Of a stretch of DNA of 64,000 nucleotides, positions 29,401 to 38,122 are shown piece after piece (the first letter of the stretch is position 1; every line of letters begins with the position of its first letter). Location: contig JARLHC010000128.1 of NCBI GenBank assembly GCA_031292455.1, positions 16,378-80,377 on the forward strand, written 5' to 3'. A program made the position numbers and the translations under genes. The DNA is from Ignavibacteriaceae bacterium (GTDB taxonomy: Bacteria; Bacteroidota; Ignavibacteria; Ignavibacteriales; Ignavibacteriaceae). Below the pieces are notes generated by a model. It made no database searches, was not told where the DNA came from, and saw only the letters and a list, made by a program, of their open reading frames with translations.

Positions 29401-29732
29401 TTCCGATAGATACATATTCAAAAATTTTAACACTGGAATTGAAACTTGACGAATTGAACCGGAAACTTAATGGAGATCAGCTCATAACCAAATATGAAGG
29501 TGCAGCTCCAACTTCTATAAAACAACGGGTTGAAATAATAACCTCCGGGTTATGGAGTACAACTTCGGCACCAACTGAATCATTCATACAGAACTTTGAG
29601 GCTGCTTCCAGTAGGTTTAATGATTTATTAACTTTGCTGAAATCTACTGATGAGGATATAAAAGAAATTGAATTTATTCTGGAAAAATATGACGCTCCAT
29701 ATACTCCGGGTCGTAGGCATGAATGGAAGTAA
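26469..29732 (+). CDS. Exported VPS10/BNR-repeat beta-propeller protein
   Basis: A 1087-aa protein with an N-terminal signal peptide (cleavage predicted after LFA, near residue 22). Residues about 30-740 form sortilin-like beta-propeller repeats. I count ten Asp-box motifs of the S/T-x-D-x-G-x-x-W type, for example SEDGGKSW, TTDGGKTW, STDRGVSW, STDAGKTW. A C-terminal region (about 800-1087) holds IGRIVWDFRYD and a Lys/Glu-rich helical part. Such proteins are common secreted proteins of Bacteroidota-like organisms and are often annotated as glycosyl hydrolases, but no catalytic residues can be named. It has a single-gene layout, ending 2 bases before the convergent recD2 stop. Confidence 0.85.
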   Translation: MQKIILTAITVFVLMNPANLFAQNSKSSPDSLKNIPLSGLKFRSIGPALTGGRVIDIAVNPVDHSEYFIASGSGSLWKTMNNGITFSPAFDNQKTYAIGSVGIDPSNPNVVWAGTGENGNQNNVVYGDGIYKSEDGGKSWKNMGIKNSEHIGGIAIDPKNSNQVYIAAMGPLRREGGDRGIFKTTDGGKTWNNVLYISKYTGCYEVHMDPRFPNIIYAVAHQRMRNLYTGISGGPESGIYKSIDYGTTWEKMKQGLPSEDVGRIGMSVSPVNPDILYAIIEAKKEQGVYKSTDRGVSWTKQNSYVSAYPFYFQKLFCDIKEADRVYSMDVFIHVSNDGGKTWANLGEKNKHVDNHVLWIDPDNNKHLLSGCDGGVYESYDQGQNWDFKSNIPIAEVYKVTTDNQTPFYNVYIGTQDNNSLGGPSRTISSGGITNQDWVFTLAGDGFQTQVDWKDPNIIYAESQNGGLTKFNKLSGEKLDIKPYDLTDTAYRFDWDAALLISQHNNNRLYFGSNKLFRTDDQGNSWKEISPDLTRGVPDNFQKLMGRSWSIDELVNKGSNAQISTIAESPLDENILYVGSGDGLIYYSTDAGKTWRKSLSVSDLPDYVRVHQIIASKYDKLVAYAACHNFSDGDYKPYLLKTTNGGNSWFSINSNLPEKGSTYTIAEDYVDSNLLFVGTQFGVYYTNTGGKEWISFKNGMPAIGVMDLRIQQNENDLVVSTYGRGVYILDDYSPLRYLSKETLQKEAFIFPIKDALMFVPSAPFGFNGIAFMGARFFTAPNPDVGAVLTYYIKDDYKSLKDKRRDAEKELQKKGEDIDFPSYNTLKKENEQPESFLLFTIADDKGNVVRKLKTDIKKGIGRIVWDFRYDVFTPVSIVPFDNSVPWDEPDKGYIVVPGKYTVSLSKFDDGIFTQLAEPKEFICKRLYNANISEKDKIVLDAFNRKVAELTRAITGSDAWRAELVNKLAYLKKTVFESAKVPIDTYSKILTLELKLDELNRKLNGDQLITKYEGAAPTSIKQRVEIITSGLWSTTSAPTESFIQNFEAASSRFNDLLTLLKSTDEDIKEIEFILEKYDAPYTPGRRHEWK

Positions 29733-29734
29733 TA

Positions 29735-31909
29735 CTAATATAAATTATTCTGGCAGATTTTAAGATTAAATAAGGATGTATATCTTTTCCTTGATTTTTT
29801 ATTTGCAACCGCTATTGTTAGTGCTTGCTTAGAACCAATAAGGATCATCATTTTAGCCGCTCGGGTAACAGCAGTATATAAAAGGTTCCTCTGTAGCATG
29901 ATATAATGTGCAGTAGAGATTGGCAGGATTACACATGGATATTCCGATCCTTGGGATTTGTGGACTGTGATAGCATAAGCTAGTGTAATATCATCAAGTT
30001 CAAGAAATTCATATGAAACTACTTTCCCATTAAAATTAATTTCCAGTTTCTGGTCCTCTATATTAATAGAATGAATCAATCCTATATCGCCGTTGAAAAC
30101 ATCCTTCTCGTAATTATTTCTAAGCTGCATTACCTTGTCACCTATCTTATAATTTTTTGCTCCAAGTGAAAGTAATATATCATTTCTATTCAATGCTGTT
30201 TGTAGTAAAGAATTAAGATTATCAGCTCCCACATCCCCTTTATACATGGGTGTAAGAACCTGTATATCATTCATAGGATCAAAGCCATATTTAGAAGGAA
30301 GTCTGTCTGTACATAATTCAGCGATCATATCAGGGATTTTGGAATTATCTGTTTCCTGGATAAAGAAGAAATCGGAAATCTCACTATTTACAAGGGCTGG
30401 GAACTCTCCTTTATTTATCTTGTGGGCATTCACAACAATTTCGCTTTCCTCTGCCTGTCTGAAAATTTTAGAGAGCATAGTAGTAGGGATAATATTCGAC
30501 TTTATCAGGTCATTTAATATATCTCCAGGACCTACGGATGGAAGCTGATCTACATCGCCTACCAGAACTAATGTGGTATTTAGGTTAATTGCATTAACAA
30601 GACTGTTCATCAACATTGTGTCGATCATTGACATTTCGTCCACTACTATCAGGTCGGCCTCAATCGGGTTGTCTTCATCACGCATGAATATCTGGTCCTG
30701 CGGATTATATTCCAAAAGTCTGTGAATTGTTCTGGCTTCAATACCGATTACTTCGCTCATTTTTTTTGCAGCTCTACCAGTTGGTGCAGCTAGCATAATA
30801 TTTTTACCCAGATGGAGGAAAGAATCAATAATTCCTTTCAGTGCAGTAGTTTTTCCTGTCCCAGGACCGCCTGTTAATATAAAAATTTTACTCATTAGTG
30901 AATTTCGGATTGCGACAAGCTGTTCATCAGAATACCTGGAGGAAGTCAACCGAATGGAGTTTAGCTCTTTCTCTGTAATATCAGTATTACATCTGCAAAT
31001 TGCAGATATTTTGTTTTCAATATTTCGTTCTGCTTCATAATATTGCAGAAGATAGATATTATTATCTACGATTTTCAAGAAACCATTATCTTCCATTTCA
31101 CGAAAAAGGAGCAGTGAGTCAGAAAGGTCTACATTTAAAATCTCAAAACAATTATTAACTAGTTCCTGTAATGGTAGAAAAATATGACCATCATTGGAAG
31201 CTTCATTCAGCACATAAATAATACCAGCTTTTATCCTTTGGGGATGATCTTCATTAAATCCGGCACTTTTACCAATTGTATCTGCAATTTTGAAACCGAT
31301 TCCCCATACGTCATAAGTGAGCTGATAAGGATTATCCTGAACTATTTTAATAGAATCTTTTCCATAAGTGCGGCATATCTTTAAAGCATTGGCGGGAGAT
31401 ATATCGTATTTTTGTAGAAATATCATAATATCCTTTGCCGCTTTCTGCTCATCCCAGCTCTTTTTAATTTGGACAAGTTTTTTCTTTCCTATTCCATCTA
31501 CTTCTAGGAGTTTGTTAAAGTCATTATCCATAACCTCAATGGTATTTTCCCCGAACATGCCAACTATCTTTTCAGCGGTTGAATGCCCTATACCTTTGAC
31601 TAGTCCTGAACTAAGATATTTTGAAATGGCACTTGCAGTTGTTGGATAAATAATGGAGAAAGATTCAATTTTAACCTGCGGTCCATGTTTGGGATGGCTT
31701 TCATATAGTCCGGTAATTTTGAGCTTTTCGCCTGTCTTTATTGAGGGTAAAATGCCAACAGCTTTCATACCCCCGGACAAAGAAACCACACTATAACCGG
31801 TTTCTTCATTCCTATAAATATAGGCTTCTAATATTGCCTCTATTGTCACTTTGTCTCTTTTAGTTTCATATATAAATATAATAAGCATATTCTTTAAATA
31901 TGTCCCCAA
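29735..31909 (-). CDS. recD2: RecD2-type 5'-3' DNA helicase
   Basis: A superfamily 1B helicase of 724 aa, similar in length to Deinococcus RecD2, the form found without RecBC. The N-terminal OB-like part starts TIEAILEAYIYRNEETGYSVV. Helix-hairpin-helix repeats lie at about 100-150 (LVKGIGHSTAEKI, LEVDGIGKKKL). Walker A GGPGTGKT is at 347-354, with DEMSMID for Walker B and AYAITVHKSQGSEYP for the late helicase motif. Starts at 31909, 31888 (ATG) or 31849 (GTG) are all possible; the family alignment begins near residue 21, so the later ones deserve attention. No recB or recC is in the window. Confidence 0.93.
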   Translation of the reverse strand: MGTYLKNMLIIFIYETKRDKVTIEAILEAYIYRNEETGYSVVSLSGGMKAVGILPSIKTGEKLKITGLYESHPKHGPQVKIESFSIIYPTTASAISKYLSSGLVKGIGHSTAEKIVGMFGENTIEVMDNDFNKLLEVDGIGKKKLVQIKKSWDEQKAAKDIMIFLQKYDISPANALKICRTYGKDSIKIVQDNPYQLTYDVWGIGFKIADTIGKSAGFNEDHPQRIKAGIIYVLNEASNDGHIFLPLQELVNNCFEILNVDLSDSLLLFREMEDNGFLKIVDNNIYLLQYYEAERNIENKISAICRCNTDITEKELNSIRLTSSRYSDEQLVAIRNSLMSKIFILTGGPGTGKTTALKGIIDSFLHLGKNIMLAAPTGRAAKKMSEVIGIEARTIHRLLEYNPQDQIFMRDEDNPIEADLIVVDEMSMIDTMLMNSLVNAINLNTTLVLVGDVDQLPSVGPGDILNDLIKSNIIPTTMLSKIFRQAEESEIVVNAHKINKGEFPALVNSEISDFFFIQETDNSKIPDMIAELCTDRLPSKYGFDPMNDIQVLTPMYKGDVGADNLNSLLQTALNRNDILLSLGAKNYKIGDKVMQLRNNYEKDVFNGDIGLIHSINIEDQKLEINFNGKVVSYEFLELDDITLAYAITVHKSQGSEYPCVILPISTAHYIMLQRNLLYTAVTRAAKMMILIGSKQALTIAVANKKSRKRYTSLFNLKICQNNLY

Positions 31910-32075
31910 ATTGACGTGTTATGTGAAATCAGTGACTTGAGGCGATAGTTTATTTTCTACATTTGAATTACTTTGATAATAAGGGGTATTTGGTTCAGAG
32001 AAACAGGTTTTCCCTGATTGTTTAATAAAAAGTTATAAAATAAATTATGTGGGATAAATTGTTCCGAGGCATGAA

Positions 32076-32480
32076 ATGGACTTTAATAGTGTATTAATGA
32101 TTGATGATGACATTGAATTTCTGGCAGATTCAATGGCATTTCTCATTTCTGATATGAAAATTAAGGTCGTTTGCGCATTTTCTCGAGAGGAAGCGGAAGC
32201 AAAAATAAGGAAATATAACCCTGGAATTATAGTACTTGATCTTGGATTAAATAGCGGGGATAAAATTTCAGCATTAAAAAATCTTCGTCCGAATGCCCCT
32301 ATAATTTTAATGACAAGTGATTGTGATAATGAGGATTACCCGGAATTATCTAGGGAAATGGGTGCGGATGCATATTGCCTTAAAAAGAAATTTAAATCTG
32401 CTTTTCCAAAATTAATCAAATATCTTGAAAATGGCCTGAATTTCGCGACGTTCAGAAAGGAACTATCTCTTATTAGATAG
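32076..32480 (+). CDS. Single-domain response regulator (CheY-like receiver)
   Basis: A 134-aa receiver domain with no output domain. The acidic pocket is D10-D12, the phosphoacceptor is D55 (IIVLDLGLNSG), the switch residue is T80 (LMTSD) and the conserved lysine is K103 within a KKK run, where most receivers read KP. It would be phosphorylated by a histidine kinase and act by protein contact. No kinase gene is adjacent; the nearest in the window is at 51392. A 166-base gap upstream contains a short hairpin-like CAGG-TTTTC-CCTG. Confidence 0.88.
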   Translation: MDFNSVLMIDDDIEFLADSMAFLISDMKIKVVCAFSREEAEAKIRKYNPGIIVLDLGLNSGDKISALKNLRPNAPIILMTSDCDNEDYPELSREMGADAYCLKKKFKSAFPKLIKYLENGLNFATFRKELSLIR

Positions 32481-32525
32481 ATATATTTGATTATCGCTGG
32501 TTATTGCCTAACAAATGATCTGCTT

Positions 32526-32918
32526 TTAATTTCTCTTCTCTTTGTTAAAATGTTTTTTAACCTTTGCTGTGATCTGTCGATCAGTCATCTTATCTTCTGT
32601 TTCGATAAAAACTTTTTTGCCTATGAAAGATTTCCCATCAATCCGTTTTTTAAGTTCAATTTTTGCTTCACCAGGACCAAAAATTAAGATTGCTTCAGCA
32701 TCCTGAATGTTGGAAATTACTTCATCATAATATTTTCTAAGGTGGTTTTCTAACCTTCGTTCTACAATATCGTCTTCAGAGATATTTAATGTTCCCCCGG
32801 AATACCTTGCTTGTTTTTCAATATCGGAATTTACTTGCCTCATTTCCATGTCCCCGTTTTTGACTGTTACAATGGCAGCTCTCCTGCGATCAATCCATAA
32901 ACCGACTTCTTTCTTCAT
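32526..32918 (-). CDS. Conserved hypothetical protein, possible eRF1/L7Ae-like fold
   Basis: A 130-aa protein starting KKEVGLWIDRRRAAIVTV, with IQDAEAILIFGPGEAKIELKK near the centre and DKMTDRQITAKVKKHF at the end. I recognise this as a widespread conserved family without a proven role. The central GPGEAK segment and overall strand-helix pattern recall the C-terminal domain of release factor eRF1 and pelota, which is an inference only. GGAAGGAG lies 7 bases before the ATG, a strong ribosome-binding site. It is convergent with the receiver-domain gene. Confidence 0.7.
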   Translation of the reverse strand: MKKEVGLWIDRRRAAIVTVKNGDMEMRQVNSDIEKQARYSGGTLNISEDDIVERRLENHLRKYYDEVISNIQDAEAILIFGPGEAKIELKKRIDGKSFIGKKVFIETEDKMTDRQITAKVKKHFNKEKRN

Positions 32919-33195
32919 GTAATTCTCCTTCCTTTAATAGGGGTGATATTTCTCATTTGGCATGCTTGCTACTACCAATATAAGTAAAAAAATAAATTAA
33001 AGGTGAGTAAAAATTAAGTCGTACCGATAGTGGTGAATAAAAGCACAAAAGAGATAACCAGAAGTAATTTTAGTTTAATCAAAAAAATAATAGAACTTGA
33101 AACAAAGTAGCTTTATTTAGGTTAAACCATAGAAATAATCAAATAGTCTAATTGAAAGATTTTATATTTTAACAAAAACTCGAAAGGATAAGGAT

Positions 33196-33762
33196 ATGAG
33201 ACTGTTATTAATTTCCATAGCTGTTTTTCTATTTCTTGGTTCTCCTGAAGCGCAAGTGCATGTTGGAATGCATATTAATATAGGTAGCCAACCTGTCTGG
33301 GGACCAGTAGGATATGATTATGCAGAATATTATTATTTCCCCGATATTGATGTTTTCTATTATGTCCCGACAAAACGTTTTGTTTGCTGGGAGGGGGGTA
33401 AATGGATATTTCGATCTTCATTACCTGTCAGGTTTCGCAACTACGATCTGTATAGAATGCACAAAGAAGTAATTAATGAAGACAAGCCATATTTAAGACA
33501 TGAATATTATATGAATAAATTCATGCCATACAAGAGAAAACATGATCAACAAATTATTCGGGATAGCCATGATTCAAAATATTTTATACTAAGGGGACAT
33601 CCGGAGCATAATAAATGGATTCAGCAGAGTGGCCAAAATCATATCAAACGAAATAATGATGGAATAAGAGGAAATAAAAAAGAAAATATCAGGCGGGAAA
33701 ATGATAAAATGAATAGAGGCCATGAAAACGAAAAGGGAAATAAAGAGCATGGTAACAAATAA
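33196..33762 (+). CDS. Exported hypothetical protein with basic, low-complexity tail
   Basis: A 188-aa protein with a signal peptide (MRLLLISIAVFLFLGSPEAQ). The mature N-terminal part has WGPVGYDYAEYYYFPDIDVFYYVPTKRF, a Tyr-rich pattern seen in several secreted proteins of Bacteroidota-like bacteria, probably beta-structured. From about residue 135 the sequence becomes rich in Asn, Lys, Arg, Glu and His and is likely disordered. AAGGATAAGG precedes the ATG. The upstream gap of 277 bases shows no further gene. Function unknown. Confidence 0.72.
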   Translation: MRLLLISIAVFLFLGSPEAQVHVGMHINIGSQPVWGPVGYDYAEYYYFPDIDVFYYVPTKRFVCWEGGKWIFRSSLPVRFRNYDLYRMHKEVINEDKPYLRHEYYMNKFMPYKRKHDQQIIRDSHDSKYFILRGHPEHNKWIQQSGQNHIKRNNDGIRGNKKENIRRENDKMNRGHENEKGNKEHGNK

Positions 33763-33887
33763 TTAAATTCTGTAATAATTCTGATTTTTTCTGCAATAAG
33801 AATTCATTATATAAGCTAACTAAATTAATTATTTTTCTTTTTTAATTGTATCCTTAATACATTAATTCAAATGAGCTGGCTTTTATA

Positions 33888-36299
33888 ATGGCGCAGAAAT
33901 TATATTATTCTTTCCTTTTAATGCTATTCTTTTCACCGACTCTTTTTGCGCAGAATAAAAGCGGGAGCATTTACGGTCTTATTGTAGATGAAGGATCGGA
34001 CAATCCAATTCCTTTTGTTAATGTTCTGTTACTTAAATCTAATGATAGTTCTGTAGTTAAAGTAAACACTACCAACAAAAGTGGAAAGTTCGAATTTACT
34101 AATATTGCGGACGGCGATTATTTAATTAAACTCAGTTGTATTGGTTTTCATGAAATTGTCAAACCGGGGATTAAGCTAAGCAATGCCGGAAGGAAATTAA
34201 ATATGGGTACAATAGTGCTCGTATCGGCAATTGCTGATCTTGATGAAGTTGTAGTTACTTCCAAGAAAGAAACCTTTAATAATTCAGTCGACAGGAAGAT
34301 TTATAATGTTGAGAAGGATATAATGAGTAAAAGTGGTACTGCTGGAGACCTGCTTCAAAATATTCCTTCTGTTTCAGTTGATATTGATGGCAATGTAAGT
34401 CTCAGGGGTTCCCAGAATGTAATGATAATGATAAATGGAAAGACATCTTCATTAATGGATAAAAGTAGTGCTGCAGTACTGGATGAAATGCCAGCTAACT
34501 CAATTGAAAGGATTGAGGTTATAACAAATCCTTCCGCAAGTTTTAAACCTGATGGGACTTCAGGAATTATCAATATAGTCTTGAAGAAAAATACTGGTAC
34601 TGGGATAAATAGTAACCTTACCTTCAACCTTGGGAATAAAAGCAGGTATAACACTAATTGGAATTTTAATTATAACCCGGGCCGGTATAACATCTTCGGA
34701 AGTTATGGATTCCGTCAGGATGACCGTTCACGTTCTAATATCGATATACGTAATCAAACTGATTCTGCCGGCAATAAAAGTTTTTATAATGAAAACACAA
34801 ATCAGCATGGAAGGCCGGTAGTGCATCTTGCTAACCTCGGAGGAGAGTATAATTTTGACAAATATAATAAACTAAGCATTGCAGGAAACTATTTTTATCA
34901 GGATGCCACACGATCTGGTATATCGGCACAATTATACAGAGATGCCTTTTATAATATAACCCAGGATCTTGATCGGCAGAGGATCAGCCCCGAAAATCAA
35001 AAAGAATATGATGTTACTTTAAATTATCTGCTTAATTTCGGCAAAGAGGATCACGATCTGGAATTTGAATTTAAAATATCTCACGCTCCTGAGCTTGAAG
35101 AGAATTATTATACTGATGTTTATCGATACCCTGCAATTCCTGATCAAGATGATAACGATGCTATAATTCAGAATGATGACAAAAAGGAAATAACTTTAAA
35201 GTATAAAAACCAGCTGACGGAGAAATCTTCCTTTGAAGCTGGATATTCAGGTGAATTTAATTTGTCTGAGATGGATCTCTCTGTGGAATATTATGACTAT
35301 ACCCAGCAAAAATTAATAAGAGATATGACAAAATCTAGCCACTTTCTTCTTGATAAATCTATGAATGCCGCCTACTTCACATATGAAAATAAGATGGGAC
35401 AATTTAGTTTTATGTCCGGATTTAGGATAGAACAGGCAATTCTGAAACCGCAGCTGTTAAGTCTGGATTCTGTAATAACCAATAATTATTTGAATTTATT
35501 CCCCACTCTTCATATTAAATATCAAATAAACACAATTGCCAGTCTTCAACTTAATTATAGTAAACGTATTCATCGCCCCGACGATGAAGATTTGAATCCT
35601 TTCCCTGAGTATCAGGATCCGCGTAATATTAGATCTGGTAATCCAAATCTGCTTCCAGAATATATTCACTCAATTGAGTTTGGATGCCAGTTACAGTATG
35701 AAAATATCTCAGTAATCCCTGGAATTTTTTATCGTTATACATCCAACAGGTTCACCCAAATAACAGAACAGTATAACGATTCTGTTATGCTTACTACCCG
35801 AAAAAATCTTAACTTTGATCAATCAGGAGGACTCGAACTTGTTGTCTCCGGTTCTTTCGCCAATTTCTTTAGTACTCAATTAAGTCTAAACGGATTTTAT
35901 GATCAGATTGATGCTACAAATCTTGGATATAATATAAATTCTTCTGCATATTCTTGGGCTGGTACTTTTAGTCTTAATTTCAATATTACAAAAACGACGA
36001 TGTTCCAGGTTTACTCAAATTACCGTTCCTTAAGATTAACCCCGCAGGGAGAAGTCGGTCCATCTTATGCAATTAACTGCGGTTTGAGACAGGACATTTT
36101 TAACGAACGTGTATCTCTGATTTTTACTGTATCGGATATATTTAACACCCTTAAACAGAATACTACCTTAAACACTCCGGATCTGTATGATTATTCCATC
36201 CGCCAACGTGATGGTCAGATAATATATGTCGGCGTTACGTATCATTTCGGAAAATCTGATAAGAAAAAAGATAAAATGGAGTACGATGACAAACTTTAA
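33888..36299 (+). CDS. Outer-membrane beta-barrel protein of the TonB-dependent receptor superfamily
   Basis: An 803-aa exported protein: signal peptide to about residue 22 (LFAQ), a carboxypeptidase-regulatory-like domain at about 25-112 (GSIYGLIVDEGSDNPIPFVNVLL), a plug at about 120-240 (SGTAGDLLQNIPSVSVD, SLRGSQNVMIMINGK, IERIEVITNPSASF), then an outer-membrane barrel of the OMP_b-brl_3 type to the C-terminus, ending near QIIYVGVTYHFG. The FKPDGTSGIINIVLKK segment is typical of this subfamily. There is no adjacent SusD gene, so it is not a classic glycan locus. The ligand is unknown. The nitroreductase gene follows 85 bases downstream. Confidence 0.9.
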   Translation: MAQKLYYSFLLMLFFSPTLFAQNKSGSIYGLIVDEGSDNPIPFVNVLLLKSNDSSVVKVNTTNKSGKFEFTNIADGDYLIKLSCIGFHEIVKPGIKLSNAGRKLNMGTIVLVSAIADLDEVVVTSKKETFNNSVDRKIYNVEKDIMSKSGTAGDLLQNIPSVSVDIDGNVSLRGSQNVMIMINGKTSSLMDKSSAAVLDEMPANSIERIEVITNPSASFKPDGTSGIINIVLKKNTGTGINSNLTFNLGNKSRYNTNWNFNYNPGRYNIFGSYGFRQDDRSRSNIDIRNQTDSAGNKSFYNENTNQHGRPVVHLANLGGEYNFDKYNKLSIAGNYFYQDATRSGISAQLYRDAFYNITQDLDRQRISPENQKEYDVTLNYLLNFGKEDHDLEFEFKISHAPELEENYYTDVYRYPAIPDQDDNDAIIQNDDKKEITLKYKNQLTEKSSFEAGYSGEFNLSEMDLSVEYYDYTQQKLIRDMTKSSHFLLDKSMNAAYFTYENKMGQFSFMSGFRIEQAILKPQLLSLDSVITNNYLNLFPTLHIKYQINTIASLQLNYSKRIHRPDDEDLNPFPEYQDPRNIRSGNPNLLPEYIHSIEFGCQLQYENISVIPGIFYRYTSNRFTQITEQYNDSVMLTTRKNLNFDQSGGLELVVSGSFANFFSTQLSLNGFYDQIDATNLGYNINSSAYSWAGTFSLNFNITKTTMFQVYSNYRSLRLTPQGEVGPSYAINCGLRQDIFNERVSLIFTVSDIFNTLKQNTTLNTPDLYDYSIRQRDGQIIYVGVTYHFGKSDKKKDKMEYDDKL

Positions 36300-36384
36300 T
36301 AAAGTATAATAATAAGAAACCCTTATACATTGTTAATTCAAAGTTTTGTAAATTTATTCTCAAATTATTTCACTGGAAATAAAA

Positions 36385-37026
36385 ATGAAATACTCAAATC
36401 ATCTCTTGCTTTTATTTATCTTATGCTTTAATTATATATCTTCTGCCCAGCAGAATAAAATAATTCAACTTCCTTTACCTCAAAAAGAAATCGGTAAGCC
36501 CTTAATGATGGTTTTAAATTCTAGGCAGTCGACAAGATCATTTGCTAATACCCCAATACCAAAACAGGAGTTGGCTAATCTTCTCTGGGCTGCATTCGGT
36601 ATTAATCGATCTGATGAAGGTAAAAGAACTGCCCCTTCAGCAAAAAACTGGCAGGACATTGACATTTATGTGTTTATTCCTGAAGGTGTATATACCTACA
36701 ATGCTAAAGATAATAGGCTTGAGCTGGTTTCAACTTTTGATTTGCGGAGTATGGCTGGTGTTCAGGACTTTGTTAAATCTGCTCCCCTTAATCTTGTTTA
36801 TGTCTCGGATCAATCCAAAATGGGAAAGACTTCCACTGAAGATAAAATGATATATTCAGGTGCAGATGCAGGCTTTATTGCTCAGAATGTTTATTTATAT
36901 TGTGCATCACAAGGATTTGGTGTTGTTGTACGTGCAATGATTGATAAGAAAGCTCTTTCTGAAAAATTGCACCTTAAACCGGAACAAAAAATCATCCTTT
37001 CCCAGACTATAGGCTATATTAAATAA
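36385..37026 (+). CDS. Exported nitroreductase-family protein (SagB-like)
   Basis: A 213-aa protein with a signal peptide (MKYSNHLLLLFILCFNYISSAQ) followed by a nitroreductase fold: RQSTRSFANTPIPKQELANLLWAAFGINR binds the FMN phosphate in this family, and YSGADAGFIAQNVYLYCASQGFGVV forms the central helix. Family members reduce nitro compounds or oxidise thiazolines, but an exported form is less usual. It follows the barrel protein on the same strand and may be co-transcribed with it. Confidence 0.85.
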   Translation: MKYSNHLLLLFILCFNYISSAQQNKIIQLPLPQKEIGKPLMMVLNSRQSTRSFANTPIPKQELANLLWAAFGINRSDEGKRTAPSAKNWQDIDIYVFIPEGVYTYNAKDNRLELVSTFDLRSMAGVQDFVKSAPLNLVYVSDQSKMGKTSTEDKMIYSGADAGFIAQNVYLYCASQGFGVVVRAMIDKKALSEKLHLKPEQKIILSQTIGYIK

Positions 37027-37130
37027 ATTTATAAGCAAATTTCACAGGGGAATATACTTTTTAGTTGATTGGTAAAATGAAATTTGTAGATAATTAAAGT
37101 AATTTCCATCCTTGTTCGTCTACTATAATA

Positions 37131-37712
37131 ATGAGTGAAGCATTGAAAATTACGACATTTCCGCATAGCGGTCAGTTGGTGGTTCAATCTGTAAAAGAAT
37201 ATGGCAGGCGTTTATTTGGTTTTATCCGCTCCAGGGTTAATACAAATGAGGATGCTGAAGATATTCTGCAGGATGTATGGTATCAGTTAAGTGTCCTTGA
37301 CGCTGGTCCTGTTGAGCAACTTGGAGCATGGCTTTATAAAGTAGCTCAGAATAAGATCATTGACCATTATCGTAAGCAAAAGCCGGAGGCTATTGAGGAC
37401 ATTTCTTATGAAGATGATGAAGGCGAAATCAAATTCAAGGAGGTCCTTCTTATAGAAGAGAATAATGATCCTGAAATAATATACCTTAAAAATCTTTTTT
37501 GGGAAAAGCTTTTTTCAGCCTTATCCGAATTACCAGAACCGCAGAGAAACATTTTTGTCCTTAATGAGCTTGAAAATAAAACCTTTCAGGAAATCTCAGA
37601 TGAATCAGGTGAAAATATTAAAACACTTATATCTAGGAAACATTATGCAGTTGTTTACCTGAGAGAGAGACTTCATGTATTATACGAAGAAATTGTAAAA
37701 AAAATAATTTAA
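37131..37712 (+). CDS. ECF-type RNA polymerase sigma factor
   Basis: A 193-aa sigma-70 family protein. Region 2 is visible as YGRRLFGFIRSRVNTNEDAEDILQDVW and LGAWLYKVAQNKIIDHYRKQ; region 4 is LSELPEPQRNIFVLNELENKTFQEISDESGE. There is an unusually acidic linker (about 88-112). The next gene, 10 bases on, encodes a small membrane protein that could control it; there is no recognisable zinc anti-sigma (ZAS) protein. The promoters it serves are unknown. Confidence 0.9.
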   Translation: MSEALKITTFPHSGQLVVQSVKEYGRRLFGFIRSRVNTNEDAEDILQDVWYQLSVLDAGPVEQLGAWLYKVAQNKIIDHYRKQKPEAIEDISYEDDEGEIKFKEVLLIEENNDPEIIYLKNLFWEKLFSALSELPEPQRNIFVLNELENKTFQEISDESGENIKTLISRKHYAVVYLRERLHVLYEEIVKKII

Positions 37713-37722
37713 GGAGTTAAGT

Positions 37723-38037
37723 ATGAAAAGACATTGGATTAAAAAAGCGTTTTTCATCACTTTGATAGCAGTTGCCGTTATAGTTGTATTTGGGGGTGCT
37801 GTAATGCTGTTGTGGAATGGTGTTCTCACCGATGTTCTCCATATAGGGATGATATCATTCTGGCAAGCGATTGGACTCCTTCTTCTTTCCAAAATATTAT
37901 TCGGGGGTTTCGGGCCGGGATATAGGGGGCATTTCGGTCCGTGGGGTCATAACCGACATCATTGGATGCACATGTCAGAAGAAGAGAGGACCAAATTCCG
38001 AGAGGAATGGAAAAAACGATGTCAGCCTTCTCAATAA
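37723..38037 (+). CDS. Small His-rich membrane protein paired with the ECF sigma factor
   Basis: A 104-aa protein with two hydrophobic segments (about 8-30 and 39-58) followed by a glycine/histidine-rich tail containing GHFGPWGHNRHHWMHM and the end EEERTKFREEWKKRC. The tail pattern recurs in many small proteins next to ECF sigma genes in Bacteroidota-like bacteria, as I recall. The histidine cluster suggests metal binding, and the arrangement suggests a sensor or anti-sigma role; both are inference. TTAAGGAGTTAAGT precedes the ATG, and a strong terminator follows. Confidence 0.75.
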   Translation: MKRHWIKKAFFITLIAVAVIVVFGGAVMLLWNGVLTDVLHIGMISFWQAIGLLLLSKILFGGFGPGYRGHFGPWGHNRHHWMHMSEEERTKFREEWKKRCQPSQ

Positions 38038-38068
38038 AATATCTGGTAATCAATTTTGTTTATTAATT

Positions 38069-38100
38069 AAAAAACCGGAAATTAAGCTTTCCGGTTTTTT
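38069..38100. terminator. Rho-independent terminator, bidirectional
   Basis: A perfect 13-bp stem, AAAAAACCGGAAA (38069-38081) with TTTCCGGTTTTTT (38088-38100), encloses the 6-base loop TTAAGC. The T and A runs on the two arms give a terminator in both directions, serving the sigma-factor operon from the left and the acetyltransferase gene from the right. Confidence 0.93.
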
Positions 38101-38122
38101 ATAATTATTAGTACCGGTGAGT

